Shown: positions 7,381 through 14,715, counted from the stretch's first letter. The stretch: 25,627 nucleotides of DNA from an uncultured Acidimicrobiaceae bacterium (GCA_903919215.1 CAIXHI010000475.1:1-25627); one strand, 5' to 3'. Made by a program: numbers and translations. The notes: generated by a model from the letters alone, not told the origin.

Positions 7381-8511
7381 TCAGGGAACGTTGATCTGGA
7401 TCTCTTGGCCGTCGAGACCCGGCACCATCAGCACGATCGGCGTGCTGCTCGCGAGGTTGGTCTTGGCGACCTTGAAGTCCAGGAAGGCTTCGTGCCCGGT
7501 GTGCACCGCGGTGGTGCACTGGATGACTTCTGCATTGGCGCCGAACGTGCCGAGGCGAGCCGTGAGGCGGTGCGACTGATCGGCGTCGTTGTGGAACAAC
7601 ACGCGGACCCATGCGCTGCGAGGCACATCAATCGAGCTGAACGCCGTGCCCGGCACGCCGTTCACATACGCGACCACCACATTGTTCGACTGCAGGTACA
7701 CGTTGGCGATGACGCTGCTCTTGGCCGACACCGACTGCGAGGCGTTGTCGTCGATCTCGCCAGCGGTTCCGGCCTCCAGGCACACCGCGGCCTCGGAGGC
7801 AGTAGTGGGGTGCGCTTCGATCGTGCGCTGACCCTGCACGGCCGATGCCACGCCGACACCGAACAGTGCGACAGCAGCGATCGTGCACACACCGGTGACG
7901 GTGCGCTTGGCGACATTCCGCTTGCTGGCGAACACGAAGCCGGCGAAGAGCACCATCGCGGCGATGGCACCGAACGCCGCCTTGCCTGAATCCTTGTCGA
8001 GGCGCAGCATCACTCGCGAGAAGGAGTAGACGATGACGCCAAGGCCGACGGCAGCGAGGATCGGGAACTCGAGCGGGAACAAGATGCGGCGGCGAACGCC
8101 GGAGTTGTAGTCGCTGTCGCCGCTGGCACGTTCGCTCCAGCCGAGCACCATCCACTCGACAGCGGCGGCAAGCACGACCACGACAGCGACCTTGAACACG
8201 ACGGGCCTGCTGACCGCGCCGATCACGAGACCGCCGACGCCGACAGCGGCGACCAACGGCCACATGCTGTTGCTGCCCGCAGGCTGAGCGGCCGACGAGG
8301 TGCGCTCGACACCCTCCTGGGCACCCGACACGTTGCCGTCGCGGGTGTACCAGTTGATGCCGCCAAGGAAGCCGAACACGATGGTGGCGGTCAGCAGGCC
8401 GAGCACACCAGGCATCGACAGCGCGCCGTCGGTCGTGCCTGCGTACAGCAGCGCGCTGACGAGTGACAGCGCCGAAGCGCCGAGGAACAGTTTTGAACCA
8501 GTGGTGAACAT
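7381..8511 (-). CDS. Seven-helix membrane protein with C-terminal cupredoxin-like domain
   Basis: 376 aa. I do not recognise a named family. About seven hydrophobic helices (roughly 6-24, 34-54, 83-100, 105-125, 145-169, 175-195, 203-224) precede a soluble C-terminal domain (about 228-376) rich in beta-type sequence. That domain has H314 in FHNDADQSH, then C332-x4-H337-x2-H340 in QCTTAVHTGH. Against the CuA loop of the window's own CtaC (QCTEFCGLSHARM), C332 and H340 align with C212 and H220, while the second Cys and the Met are V336 and F343. A single Cys with two His is a type 1 (blue) copper set, and C-x4-H also resembles azurin. It is the last gene of a three-gene set with subunit I- and III-like proteins, so it may replace subunit II. 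GGAG lies about 8 nt before the ATG. Copper binding is inference. Confidence 0.7.
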   Translation of the reverse strand: MFTTGSKLFLGASALSLVSALLYAGTTDGALSMPGVLGLLTATIVFGFLGGINWYTRDGNVSGAQEGVERTSSAAQPAGSNSMWPLVAAVGVGGLVIGAVSRPVVFKVAVVVVLAAAVEWMVLGWSERASGDSDYNSGVRRRILFPLEFPILAAVGLGVIVYSFSRVMLRLDKDSGKAAFGAIAAMVLFAGFVFASKRNVAKRTVTGVCTIAAVALFGVGVASAVQGQRTIEAHPTTASEAAVCLEAGTAGEIDDNASQSVSAKSSVIANVYLQSNNVVVAYVNGVPGTAFSSIDVPRSAWVRVLFHNDADQSHRLTARLGTFGANAEVIQCTTAVHTGHEAFLDFKVAKTNLASSTPIVLMVPGLDGQEIQINVP

Positions 8512-8521
8512 CGCCGCTCCG

Positions 8522-9103
8522 TTACTTCGTCACGTAGACCACGAACCAGAGCAACACGTACGCGGCGCTCAGGACATACCAATACAACGCATGCGCCGAC
8601 ACGACCTCGCGGTCAGTGGTGCGGCCGCCCAGGTAGCGGAAGGCCGTCACAGCGCTGAACACCACACCGGCGATGGCCGCGGCCACCAGCACACCGGTGA
8701 GTGTGTAGAACATCGAGTTGTAGGTGCCGCCGTTGGCGGGCAACTTCATCTGCGAGTAGATGTAGGCCTGAGCGTTGATGAACAGCAGGCCCATCACCCC
8801 CACGAGAGCGAGCGCCACACCCGTGTGCTGCTTGTCGTCGCGCTTGGCCGAGTAGACCGCCCACTGGGCGAACACTCCGGTCGGGATCAGCGACAGCAAC
8901 ATGATGTTGGCGGGCACCATCGGCACCACAACACCCTTGGGCACCCAGAGACCGTTGGCCTTGATGCCGGCGTCACGCATGCGCAGGAACAGGGCGAGCA
9001 TGCCGCCGAACAGCGACGCAGCGGCGGCGCAGGCGAGTGCCGTGCCGACGAAGATCTGCCGGCGCGGTGCGGCCGCGGGAGACGAGGAAAGGGCGATCAT
9101 CAC
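8522..9103 (-). CDS. Divergent cytochrome c oxidase subunit III-like protein
   Basis: 193 aa with five predicted membrane helices. The pattern LFGGMLALFLRMR near the start and HALYWYVLSAAYVLLWFVVY at the end align with LFGGLISTYMLYR and GLYWHFVDVVWVVIFTLVY of the canonical ctaE in this window, so it is a heme_copper_oxidase subunit III family member. The conserved membrane glutamate (E41 of CtaE) aligns with A28. It starts at GTG 9103, overlapping the stop of the subunit I-like gene in a GTGA, which indicates coupled translation. An ATG is the next codon (9100). Its partner is most likely the adjacent subunit I-like protein rather than CtaD. Confidence 0.8.
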   Translation of the reverse strand: MMIALSSSPAAAPRRQIFVGTALACAAAASLFGGMLALFLRMRDAGIKANGLWVPKGVVVPMVPANIMLLSLIPTGVFAQWAVYSAKRDDKQHTGVALALVGVMGLLFINAQAYIYSQMKLPANGGTYNSMFYTLTGVLVAAAIAGVVFSAVTAFRYLGGRTTDREVVSAHALYWYVLSAAYVLLWFVVYVTK

Positions 9104-10746
9104 GCATCACTCCGGGTCGAGGGCTTGAGGTCGAGCAGGGGCTCGGCGGACGTCACGATGTGCACCGCCGCGAAGTTGTCGGCGGGTGCCGGCGAGGTGG
9201 TGGCCCATTCGAGCGTATGTCCGTTCCACGGATCGTCGCCGGCGGCGGCGCCCGTCAGGAACGAACGCACAGCGAATGCGAGGAACGCCAGCACGGCAAC
9301 CAGCGTGAGGCCAAGGCCGACGGCACTGAGGGAGTTCCACAGTTCCATCGGGCCGGAGTAGCTGAAGTTCACCGCCGAGGGGGCATTGCCGGGTTCGATG
9401 GCCGGGAAGATACCGCCGAGCTGATCGGCGAATCCAGCGACGAGCAGCGGCAGTGCCGCCAACTGGGCGCCGACGAACAGCACCAGTGCAAGACCGAGGG
9501 CCGGCTTCTCGGGCAAGGTGCGACCCCACCACTTCGGACCCCAGTAGGTGACCGCGCCGGCCGCTGCGGTGACACCGGCCAGCACCACCAGCAGCCAGGC
9601 ACCTTCTTCGAACGTTGTGCCAGCGAGCTGAGCATCGCCGATGTGGGCGACGAGGTTCGCAGTGGCGGCCTCGAGCAGCAGCAACACCGAGAACAGAGCG
9701 AACACCAGCGGGGCAGTCACCTTCGGGCGACGGCCCAGACCCTGGACGCTGAAGGCGAACAGGGCGAAGATGCCGATGACCGGCAGCACCTGGACGATGC
9801 CGAACGGGATCAGCTGCTTGACCAGATCGCTGACGGCGATGTGGAACACACCGGCATCGAGCCCGGGCGAAGTCTGCAGGACCGAGCCGAGCACGGCGAC
9901 ACCACCGAGGGCGATCGCCAGCAAGATCGGCCCACGAGGACGCAGGCGCTCACCGCTCGCCGTGGCGGCGGTGTCGGCGAGCAAGCCGAGTGCGGGGATC
10001 GCGAGGATCAGCGTGGTGGGCTGAGTGAAGCCAAAGCCGGCCCACTGGCCAAGCGCCCGGTTGCTGGCGAGTTCGCCGAGCGACGGGTAGTGGTGGGCGG
10101 CGTAGAGGTACAGCAGATCACCGGTGAGGACCGGCAGTGCGATCAGCAAGCACAGCGAAGCGACCAGCACCGACCAAGTGAAGTACGGCACGCGGCGCAT
10201 GTTCATACCCGGCGCACGCGTGGTGAGGATCGTGGTGGCCACCGAACCGGCGCTAGCCAACAGACCCACCAGCACGAGCACGGTGGAGAGGATGAACAGA
10301 TCGACGAAGCGGGGGTTGCCGCCGCCGGGGCCGCCGTTGTTGATCAGGGCGAACACGGCGAGACCGGCGCCGATCAGCCACAGCCAGAAACCGGCGGCGG
10401 CGAGGCGGGGCAGCGCCAGCGCACGTGCGCCGACCTGCAGGGGAACGACCGCGATGGCTGCGCCCACCATGAGCGGCAGCAACACGAGGTAGGTGAAGCC
10501 GAAGCGCTCGAAGGCGAACAACTGCGTCAGCGAGCCGACGTTCAGCCATTCCTTCGTGGGCGAGATGCGCTCGACGCCCAGCAGCAATGCAGCGACTGCT
10601 GAGGCGATGAACGTGATCGCCGAGGCACCGAGATAGAGGCGCCCAAGGCGCTTGTGATCGGTGGTACCGATCCAATCCGCGATGCACGCGAAGCCAGCGC
10701 CGGACGATGCCGGAGCGGAGCTTGCATGGGAATCGATGGTGCTCAT
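9100..10746 (-). CDS. Subunit I-like haem-copper oxidase homologue lacking all metal ligands
   Basis: 548 aa, full length. The N-terminal TTDHKRLGRLYLG, the PLQVGAR segment, TTRAPGMNM, YWGPKWWGR and the C-terminal DPWNGHTLEWATTSP all match the window's CtaD, so homology is clear. Segment alignments without gaps give these replacements: haem a H83 to E80 and H398 to W384; haem a3 H396 to G382; CuB H261 to Q242, H310 to Q291 and H311 to T292. The cross-linked Y265 becomes L246, K-channel K339 becomes V318, D-channel D112 becomes A109 and E263 becomes T244. It therefore cannot bind haem a/a3 or CuB in the usual way or reduce O2 by the known mechanism. The frame is intact and codon use looks like its neighbours, so it is not a decaying pseudogene. 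It heads a three-gene operon. Confidence 0.9.
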   Translation of the reverse strand: MSTIDSHASSAPASSGAGFACIADWIGTTDHKRLGRLYLGASAITFIASAVAALLLGVERISPTKEWLNVGSLTQLFAFERFGFTYLVLLPLMVGAAIAVVPLQVGARALALPRLAAAGFWLWLIGAGLAVFALINNGGPGGGNPRFVDLFILSTVLVLVGLLASAGSVATTILTTRAPGMNMRRVPYFTWSVLVASLCLLIALPVLTGDLLYLYAAHHYPSLGELASNRALGQWAGFGFTQPTTLILAIPALGLLADTAATASGERLRPRGPILLAIALGGVAVLGSVLQTSPGLDAGVFHIAVSDLVKQLIPFGIVQVLPVIGIFALFAFSVQGLGRRPKVTAPLVFALFSVLLLLEAATANLVAHIGDAQLAGTTFEEGAWLLVVLAGVTAAAGAVTYWGPKWWGRTLPEKPALGLALVLFVGAQLAALPLLVAGFADQLGGIFPAIEPGNAPSAVNFSYSGPMELWNSLSAVGLGLTLVAVLAFLAFAVRSFLTGAAAGDDPWNGHTLEWATTSPAPADNFAAVHIVTSAEPLLDLKPSTRSDA

Positions 10747-10865
10747 AGGCGACGAACTCGTTTCAGGTCGGGCGCGCCCTGCGCGGACCCTTGTTGACAG
10801 GTGACAAGAGCGAACGGACTTGCGGCCCCGACACTATCCGCGGCGACACTCCCGTTGGGAAATCG

Positions 10866-11813
10866 TCAGCCAGGACGACGCACGAGCACGTCGACTGTGA
10901 GGGCCGCGAACAGCAGCGTGACGTACGTGATCGAGTACCCGAACACCCGCATCGCCCGAGGTGCCGTCGGGTTCTTACCGAGGTCGATGGTGCCCCAGAG
11001 GAACAGTGCCCCGAGCACAACCGCCGGAATCCCATAGATCAGGCCGAGGTCACCGACGGGCCACATCACCAGCGTGCTGACCACCATCAGCGCTGTGTAC
11101 AGCACCATCTTGCGCACCGTGACCTGCAACGAGGCGACCGCCGGCAGCATCGGTACATCGGCAGCGCGATAGTCGTCTGCATAACGAATAGCGAGTGCCC
11201 AGAAGTGCGGCGGCGTCCACAGGAACATCACCACGAACAGCACTACCGGGGCCCAGGCGACGTTGTTCTGCACCGCCGCCCAGCCCACCAGCACAGGTAC
11301 GGCCCCAGCGGCGCCGCCGATGACGATGTTCTGAGTACTGGTGCGCTTGAGCCACAACGTGTAGACGAAGACGTAGAACAGCGTGGCCGACAAAGCGAGG
11401 ATGGCCGAGAGCAGGTTGGCCCAGGCCCACAGCACGGCGAAGGCGAGGACTTCGAGCGCGATCGCGAACACCATCGCCTCGCGAGGCCCGAGCAACCCGG
11501 TCACCAGCGGGCGACCCTGTGTACGGGGCATCAACTTGTCGATGTCGCGGTCGACCACCATGTTGATCGCGTTGGCGCCGCCGGCGGCGAGCGTTCCACC
11601 CAACAGGGTGATGAGCACCAGCGATGTGCGCGGCCAGCCGCCCTGGGCCATCACCATCGTGGGAACCGTGGTGATGAGCAGCAGTTCGATGATGCGTGGC
11701 TTGGTGAGCGCGACGAAGCCACCGATCCTGGACGTCGGGATACGCCGTGTTCCGTGTGCCACACCACCCGGAGCCAATCGAGAGGGGACGAGTGGGCGTG
11801 AGCCGACAGCCAT
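10866..11813 (-). CDS. ctaB: Protohaem IX farnesyltransferase (haem O synthase)
   Basis: 315 aa UbiA-superfamily membrane prenyltransferase that adds a farnesyl group to haem B to form haem O, the precursor of haem A. The two Mg2+/diphosphate motifs are visible: NAINMVVDRDIDKLMPRTQG (N-x3-D-x3-D type) and YADDYRAADVPMLP. About nine hydrophobic helices follow LTKPRIIELLL. ATG 11813 is chosen because TACGAT lies 9 nt upstream. A much longer open frame continues upstream but runs through the opposite-strand ClpS and ArfB genes and is not coding. Placement next to the oxidase genes fits its role in supplying haem. Confidence 0.95.
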   Translation of the reverse strand: MAVGSRPLVPSRLAPGGVAHGTRRIPTSRIGGFVALTKPRIIELLLITTVPTMVMAQGGWPRTSLVLITLLGGTLAAGGANAINMVVDRDIDKLMPRTQGRPLVTGLLGPREAMVFAIALEVLAFAVLWAWANLLSAILALSATLFYVFVYTLWLKRTSTQNIVIGGAAGAVPVLVGWAAVQNNVAWAPVVLFVVMFLWTPPHFWALAIRYADDYRAADVPMLPAVASLQVTVRKMVLYTALMVVSTLVMWPVGDLGLIYGIPAVVLGALFLWGTIDLGKNPTAPRAMRVFGYSITYVTLLFAALTVDVLVRRPG

Positions 11814-11822
11814 AGTTCCGCC

Positions 11823-11828
11823 ATCGTA
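11823..11828 (-). promoter_or_regulatory. Predicted -10 box (TACGAT) for ctaB
   Basis: Minus-strand TACGAT 9 nt before the ctaB ATG, in the 69-bp gap shared with the divergent clpS. A nearly leaderless mRNA is expected. Confidence 0.5.
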
Positions 11829-11882
11829 GGGCCGCGGAAGGGATGCGGCCACCTCGCGGCGCGACCGCGGCAGAATGGCTGC

Positions 11883-12179
11883 ATGCCACCCGTCACCGCC
11901 CCGGTCGAGGTCGAACGACCCGAGACCGGCCAATCCGAGTCGCTCGACCGACCCTGGATCGTGCTGGTCTGGAACGACCCGATCAACCTGATGAGCTACG
12001 TCACCTTCGTGTTCCAGAAGTTGTTCGGCTACAGCCTGGACAAGGCAACGCTGTTGATGCTCGATGTGCACGAGAAGGGCCGCGCCGTGGTCAGCAGTGG
12101 CGCCCGCGAGAAGGCTGAGATCGATGTCTTCCGGCTGCACGAACACGGGTTGTGGGCCACGATGCAGAAAGACGACTGA
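11883..12179 (+). CDS. clpS: ATP-dependent Clp protease adaptor ClpS
   Basis: 98 aa, normal length. The core (about 23-98) has the family pattern VLVWNDPINLMSYVTFVFQK, then GYSLDKATLLMLDVHEKGRAVV, then AREKAEIDVFRLHEHGLWATM. ClpS delivers proteins with N-degron residues to ClpA/ClpC-ClpP. D30-P-x-N-L-M-S is the region forming the N-degron pocket. CAGAAT 6 nt before the ATG resembles a leaderless -10 box. The ArfB-type gene follows 4 nt after its stop, so these two quality-control genes are probably cotranscribed. ctaB is divergent. Confidence 0.93.
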   Translation: MPPVTAPVEVERPETGQSESLDRPWIVLVWNDPINLMSYVTFVFQKLFGYSLDKATLLMLDVHEKGRAVVSSGAREKAEIDVFRLHEHGLWATMQKDD

Positions 12180-12183
12180 CCCG

Positions 12184-12624
12184 ATGGGAAGTAGCGATCC
12201 GTTCGAGCCGGTCGATGGTGTCCACCGCACACCTGCTGGTCGACGGATCGACGCTGTGGCGATCACCTGGGTGGCAACGCGTAGTGGTGGCCCGGGAGGC
12301 CAGCACGCCAACACCTCGGACACGGCGGTCACCGTCAACGTGGAGGTCGCCCGCAGCGGGTTGCCCGACGTGGTGCAAGCCCGCATCGTCGCGGCCGTCG
12401 GTCCGGTGGTCAGCGCCAGTTCGTCGGGATCGCGATCGCAGTGGCGCAACCGGCAGTCCGCGTGGCGAGCGGCGCTGGAACGACTCGACGAGTTGGCTGC
12501 ACCACCAGCACCGCCACGCGCCCGCACTCGCCCCAGCCGTGGCGCCCGGGAAGACCGTCTGCGCGAGAAGCACCAGGCGTCGCAGCGCAAGCAGTCGCGA
12601 CGCAAACCGTCCGGCGACGAGTGA
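12184..12624 (+). CDS. arfB: ArfB/YaeJ-type ribosome-rescue peptidyl-tRNA hydrolase
   Basis: 146 aa. The release factor GGQ motif is at 38-40 in ATRSGGPGGQHANTSDTAV, with no codon-recognition domain. The tail (about 110-146) is rich in Arg and Lys (REDRLREKHQASQRKQSRRK). This is the architecture of ArfB/ICT1: the GGQ loop hydrolyses peptidyl-tRNA on stalled ribosomes, and the basic tail enters the empty mRNA channel. It is shorter than RF1/RF2 and lacks their anticodon-mimic motifs. It starts 4 nt after the clpS stop and is followed by a strong hairpin. A role in rescue of non-stop ribosomes is inferred from the family. Confidence 0.88.
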   Translation: MGSSDPFEPVDGVHRTPAGRRIDAVAITWVATRSGGPGGQHANTSDTAVTVNVEVARSGLPDVVQARIVAAVGPVVSASSSGSRSQWRNRQSAWRAALERLDELAAPPAPPRARTRPSRGAREDRLREKHQASQRKQSRRKPSGDE

Positions 12625-12633
12625 GTCGAAAAC

Positions 12634-12667
12634 GGGCAGGACCCCCGCCGAAGCGGGGGTCCTGTCC
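12634..12667. terminator. Bidirectional hairpin terminator between arfB and a convergent gene
   Basis: CAGGACCCCCGC (12637-12648) pairs perfectly with 12653-12664 around a CGAA loop, and the stem extends three more pairs outward. It lies 10 nt past the arfB stop and 21 nt past the stop of the convergent 12688-13476 gene, so it can serve both strands. Confidence 0.8.
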
Positions 12668-12687
12668 GGAGTGACTTTGTGAAGCCG

Positions 12688-13476
12688 TCAGGCTTCGGTC
12701 TTGTGTTCCACTGCCGGGAGGACCAGGTCCTGGGCGTGCTTCGAGAAGAAGGCGTGGAGCAGGCCGAGCAGCGAGAGCAGCAGCAGCAGGGCGAAGGCGA
12801 TGTAGCACACCGTGGCGGCGAGGCCACCCTTCTCACCGAAGATGCTGAAGCCGTAGGTGGTGAGCAGCAGACCACGCAGGGTCTGACCGGTCAGCAGTGT
12901 GCTGCGGGTACCGGCGAGACCGGTGACGATCTTCTCGGCGGCGGCGATGTCTTCATCCGATGCCTTCTCGTCCTTCAGAGTCTGAACGGCTGCCTTGGCG
13001 GCTGCCTGCACCGGGCTGATGCTGGCGTAGGTGTAGCTGACGCCGTCGGCCGAGACCATCTTGCCGTCAGCACCCTTGATTTCGAGGCCGGTGCCAGTCA
13101 CGATGCTGCTCTCCAGCGCGTGGAGGCGGATGAAGTCGTTGGCGTAGCACTCGGCCATCTTGCCGGTGTTGACTTCCAGACCTGCGTACTTGACGAGGCA
13201 CTTCGAGTTGGCTTCCGACGTCACCTTGTACTCGGCGATGAACGCATCGACCTTCTCCTTGGTACCGAGCTTCTCCAGCAGCGTCTTCTGGAAGTCTTCC
13301 TCGGTCGCCAGCTTGTCGACCGGCTTGAAGAAGATCGCCTGCTCATGCATTTGATCCTTCACATAGGTGTCCGCAAAGTCCTTCTGCTGGCTCAGCACGA
13401 GGCCGAGTACGAGCAGCAGAACGCTGAAGACAGCCCCGCCGATACTGAATGCGATGTCGAGTGTGCGCCTTTTCAT
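12688..13476 (-). CDS. Conserved actinobacterial membrane protein of unknown function
   Basis: 262 aa. A helix at about 8-29 (IAFSIGGAVFSVLLLVLGLVL) and one at about 218-243 bracket an external region of about 190 residues. The external part has QKDFADTYVKDQMHEQAIFF, a cysteine pair (C93 in SKCLVKYAG and C110 in MAECYAN) that could form a disulfide, and a helical stretch at about 155-185. I recall similar two-helix proteins as conserved hypotheticals in actinobacteria, with no assigned function. Shine-Dalgarno GGAGGA lies 7 nt before the ATG (13484-13489), so unlike many neighbours it has a real leader. An inverted repeat lies upstream at 13525-13561. Confidence 0.8.
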   Translation of the reverse strand: MKRRTLDIAFSIGGAVFSVLLLVLGLVLSQQKDFADTYVKDQMHEQAIFFKPVDKLATEEDFQKTLLEKLGTKEKVDAFIAEYKVTSEANSKCLVKYAGLEVNTGKMAECYANDFIRLHALESSIVTGTGLEIKGADGKMVSADGVSYTYASISPVQAAAKAAVQTLKDEKASDEDIAAAEKIVTGLAGTRSTLLTGQTLRGLLLTTYGFSIFGEKGGLAATVCYIAFALLLLLSLLGLLHAFFSKHAQDLVLPAVEHKTEA

Positions 13477-13524
13477 GACTGTGTCCTCCGTTGGTCGCGA
13501 GTTCGGCTTGCGACGTTGGGACCA

Positions 13525-13561
13525 TTGTGCCCCCGTTCACAAGCGGGCAATGAGGGCACAA
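13525..13561. promoter_or_regulatory. Inverted repeat upstream of the 262-aa membrane protein gene
   Basis: Perfect 8-bp arms TTGTGCCC (13525-13532) and GGGCACAA (13554-13561), enclosing a nested CCCG/CGGG pair. It lies 49-85 nt before the ATG of the membrane protein gene. It could be an operator or a leader hairpin, or a terminator for the upstream oxygenase gene, whose stop is at 13612. Confidence 0.35.
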
Positions 13562-13611
13562 GTACCCCATTGGCAGGGACCTTCGGGTCATCGCCCAGTG
13601 TCCACCGGCAC

Positions 13612-14310
13612 TCAGACCAGCGCGGGCACCTGTGTCTGGATCCAGCGCTCGAGGTCGGGGGTGGACTCGACGCACGTGATGAGTGCATAGCGCGAGGCGT
13701 TGCCACGGTGCACGACCACATGCCACAAACGCTGGGTGTCGACCACGAACCGCGAGTACTGCGGCAGCGGGATGCGCCGCTCGGTGCCAGCGATCGGCAG
13801 ACGATCCTCATCCATGTCCATCAACAGCATGTAGCTGTCGGGGTCGTCGGTCAGTTCGATCCAGGTGCGCAGCACCCAACCCTCGTCAGCTGGGTTGAGA
13901 CGGTTGTTGTCGTCTCGGTGGAAGCTCTTCAACGCCTCTTCGTGAGTGGCGGGCTCGAGCTTGATGATGCGGACACGACCGAAGTTGGCGCCGATGCTGT
14001 CGACGTACTGCTTCATCGTCGGCGCCTTGTCGGCGTTCGACGTCCAGATCGCGTCCTTGTCGGGCTTGCCCTTGTCCCAGAAACCGCGGCACTCGAGCTC
14101 GCCATCGGCTGACGCCAACGGTGCGAAGTTGGTGTCGCCGCCGCTCTTCCAGTCGAAGTAGACGAGGCTCTCCCATTCTTCCTTCGGGATCACACCGGCA
14201 TACGGAGTGAGGGCGACGAAGCCGTCCTTCTCCAGCGACGGGCAGATGTAGTGCTCCGTGCGAACCGGAACCTCGACACTCCAGTGTTCCTTCGTGGGCC
14301 AAAACGTCAT
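13612..14310 (-). CDS. Putative 2-oxoglutarate/Fe(II) oxygenase (aspartyl hydroxylase-like)
   Basis: 232 aa with no signal peptide, probably cytosolic. The C-terminal half has H131-x-D133 in SFHRDDNNR, R148 in RTWIEL, then H197 in LWHVVVHRG and R207 in ASRYALI, ten positions after H197. That order (HxD, distal His, Arg) is the iron- and 2-oxoglutarate-binding set of double-stranded beta-helix dioxygenases. The surroundings resemble the aspartyl/asparaginyl beta-hydroxylase (Asp_Arg_Hydrox) group. Residues 1-110 are unrecognised and may shape the substrate site. The substrate is unknown. TAGGGT 7 nt before the ATG suggests a leaderless mRNA separate from the LysM lipoprotein gene upstream. Confidence 0.6.
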   Translation of the reverse strand: MTFWPTKEHWSVEVPVRTEHYICPSLEKDGFVALTPYAGVIPKEEWESLVYFDWKSGGDTNFAPLASADGELECRGFWDKGKPDKDAIWTSNADKAPTMKQYVDSIGANFGRVRIIKLEPATHEEALKSFHRDDNNRLNPADEGWVLRTWIELTDDPDSYMLLMDMDEDRLPIAGTERRIPLPQYSRFVVDTQRLWHVVVHRGNASRYALITCVESTPDLERWIQTQVPALV

Positions 14311-14317
14311 GAGCAGA

Positions 14318-14323
14318 ACCCTA
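14318..14323 (-). promoter_or_regulatory. Predicted -10 box (TAGGGT) for the putative oxygenase
   Basis: Minus-strand TAGGGT 7 nt before the ATG at 14310, matching TANNNT at leaderless spacing. Confidence 0.5.
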
Positions 14324-14352
14324 ATGGAACGAGTGCTTCGGAATTTAGAGTC

Positions 14353-14715
14353 CTAAGTACCTGTCGTCGCACTCGTGGTCGGCGGTTCCGTGGCGGCGGG
14401 CACCGTGATCTTCTGCGGCGGCAACTTGATGTCCTGGCCAGCCTGCACCTTGTTCTTGTCCGTGATGTTGTTGAGCGCCATCAGCTCATCGATCGTGGTG
14501 CCGAACCGCTTCGCCACCTTGCCCAGCGTGTCGCCCGACTGCAGTGTGTAGAAGTCGGGGTAGGTGGTGGTGGTCTGCAGGATCGTCGTGGTCGTCGTGG
14601 TGGTGGCGATGGGGGGCAGCGTGCCCTGCGTCGCGGCGTCGTCACCGCACGCCGCGGCGAGCACCGGAACGGCGATACACGCGCCCGCTAACAACACCAA
14701 CCGAGTCCGTCTCAC
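14353..14715 (-). CDS. LysM-domain lipoprotein
   Basis: 120 aa from GTG 14715, chosen because TAGGCT lies 7 nt upstream and because a signal peptide then starts directly (MRRTRLVLLAGACIAV). Lipobox VLAAAC puts the lipid at C23. A threonine-rich linker (about 38-51) leads to one LysM domain (about 55-98, YTLQSGDTLGKVAKRFGTTI and NKVQAGQDIKLP), then a Pro/Thr tail. LysM binds N-acetylglucosamine polymers, so this should be an outer-face lipoprotein contacting peptidoglycan. There is no catalytic domain. The gene diverges from the alpha/beta hydrolase pair across 32 bp that hold a -10 box on each strand. Confidence 0.88.
   Translation of the reverse strand: MRRTRLVLLAGACIAVPVLAAACGDDAATQGTLPPIATTTTTTTILQTTTTYPDFYTLQSGDTLGKVAKRFGTTIDELMALNNITDKNKVQAGQDIKLPPQKITVPAATEPPTTSATTGT

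Noticed and set aside
9037..10602. A 521-codon open frame on the plus strand opposite the subunit I-like gene
   Set aside because: The minus-strand frame has clear oxidase homology and membrane helices. The plus-strand product is low-complexity and charged.
9100..10746. The subunit I-like gene as an ordinary active oxidase or a decaying pseudogene
   Set aside because: All six ligands are absent, so an ordinary oxidase is excluded. An intact frame, full length and coupled neighbours argue against decay.
10794..10799. TTGACA resembling a -35 box on the plus strand
   Set aside because: No plus-strand gene follows, and there is no partner -10 at suitable spacing leading to a start codon.
11814..12875. 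Upstream extension of the ctaB frame to give a 669-aa protein
   Set aside because: The extension crosses clpS and arfB on the other strand and has no membrane or prenyltransferase features. ATG 11813 has a -10 box close upstream.
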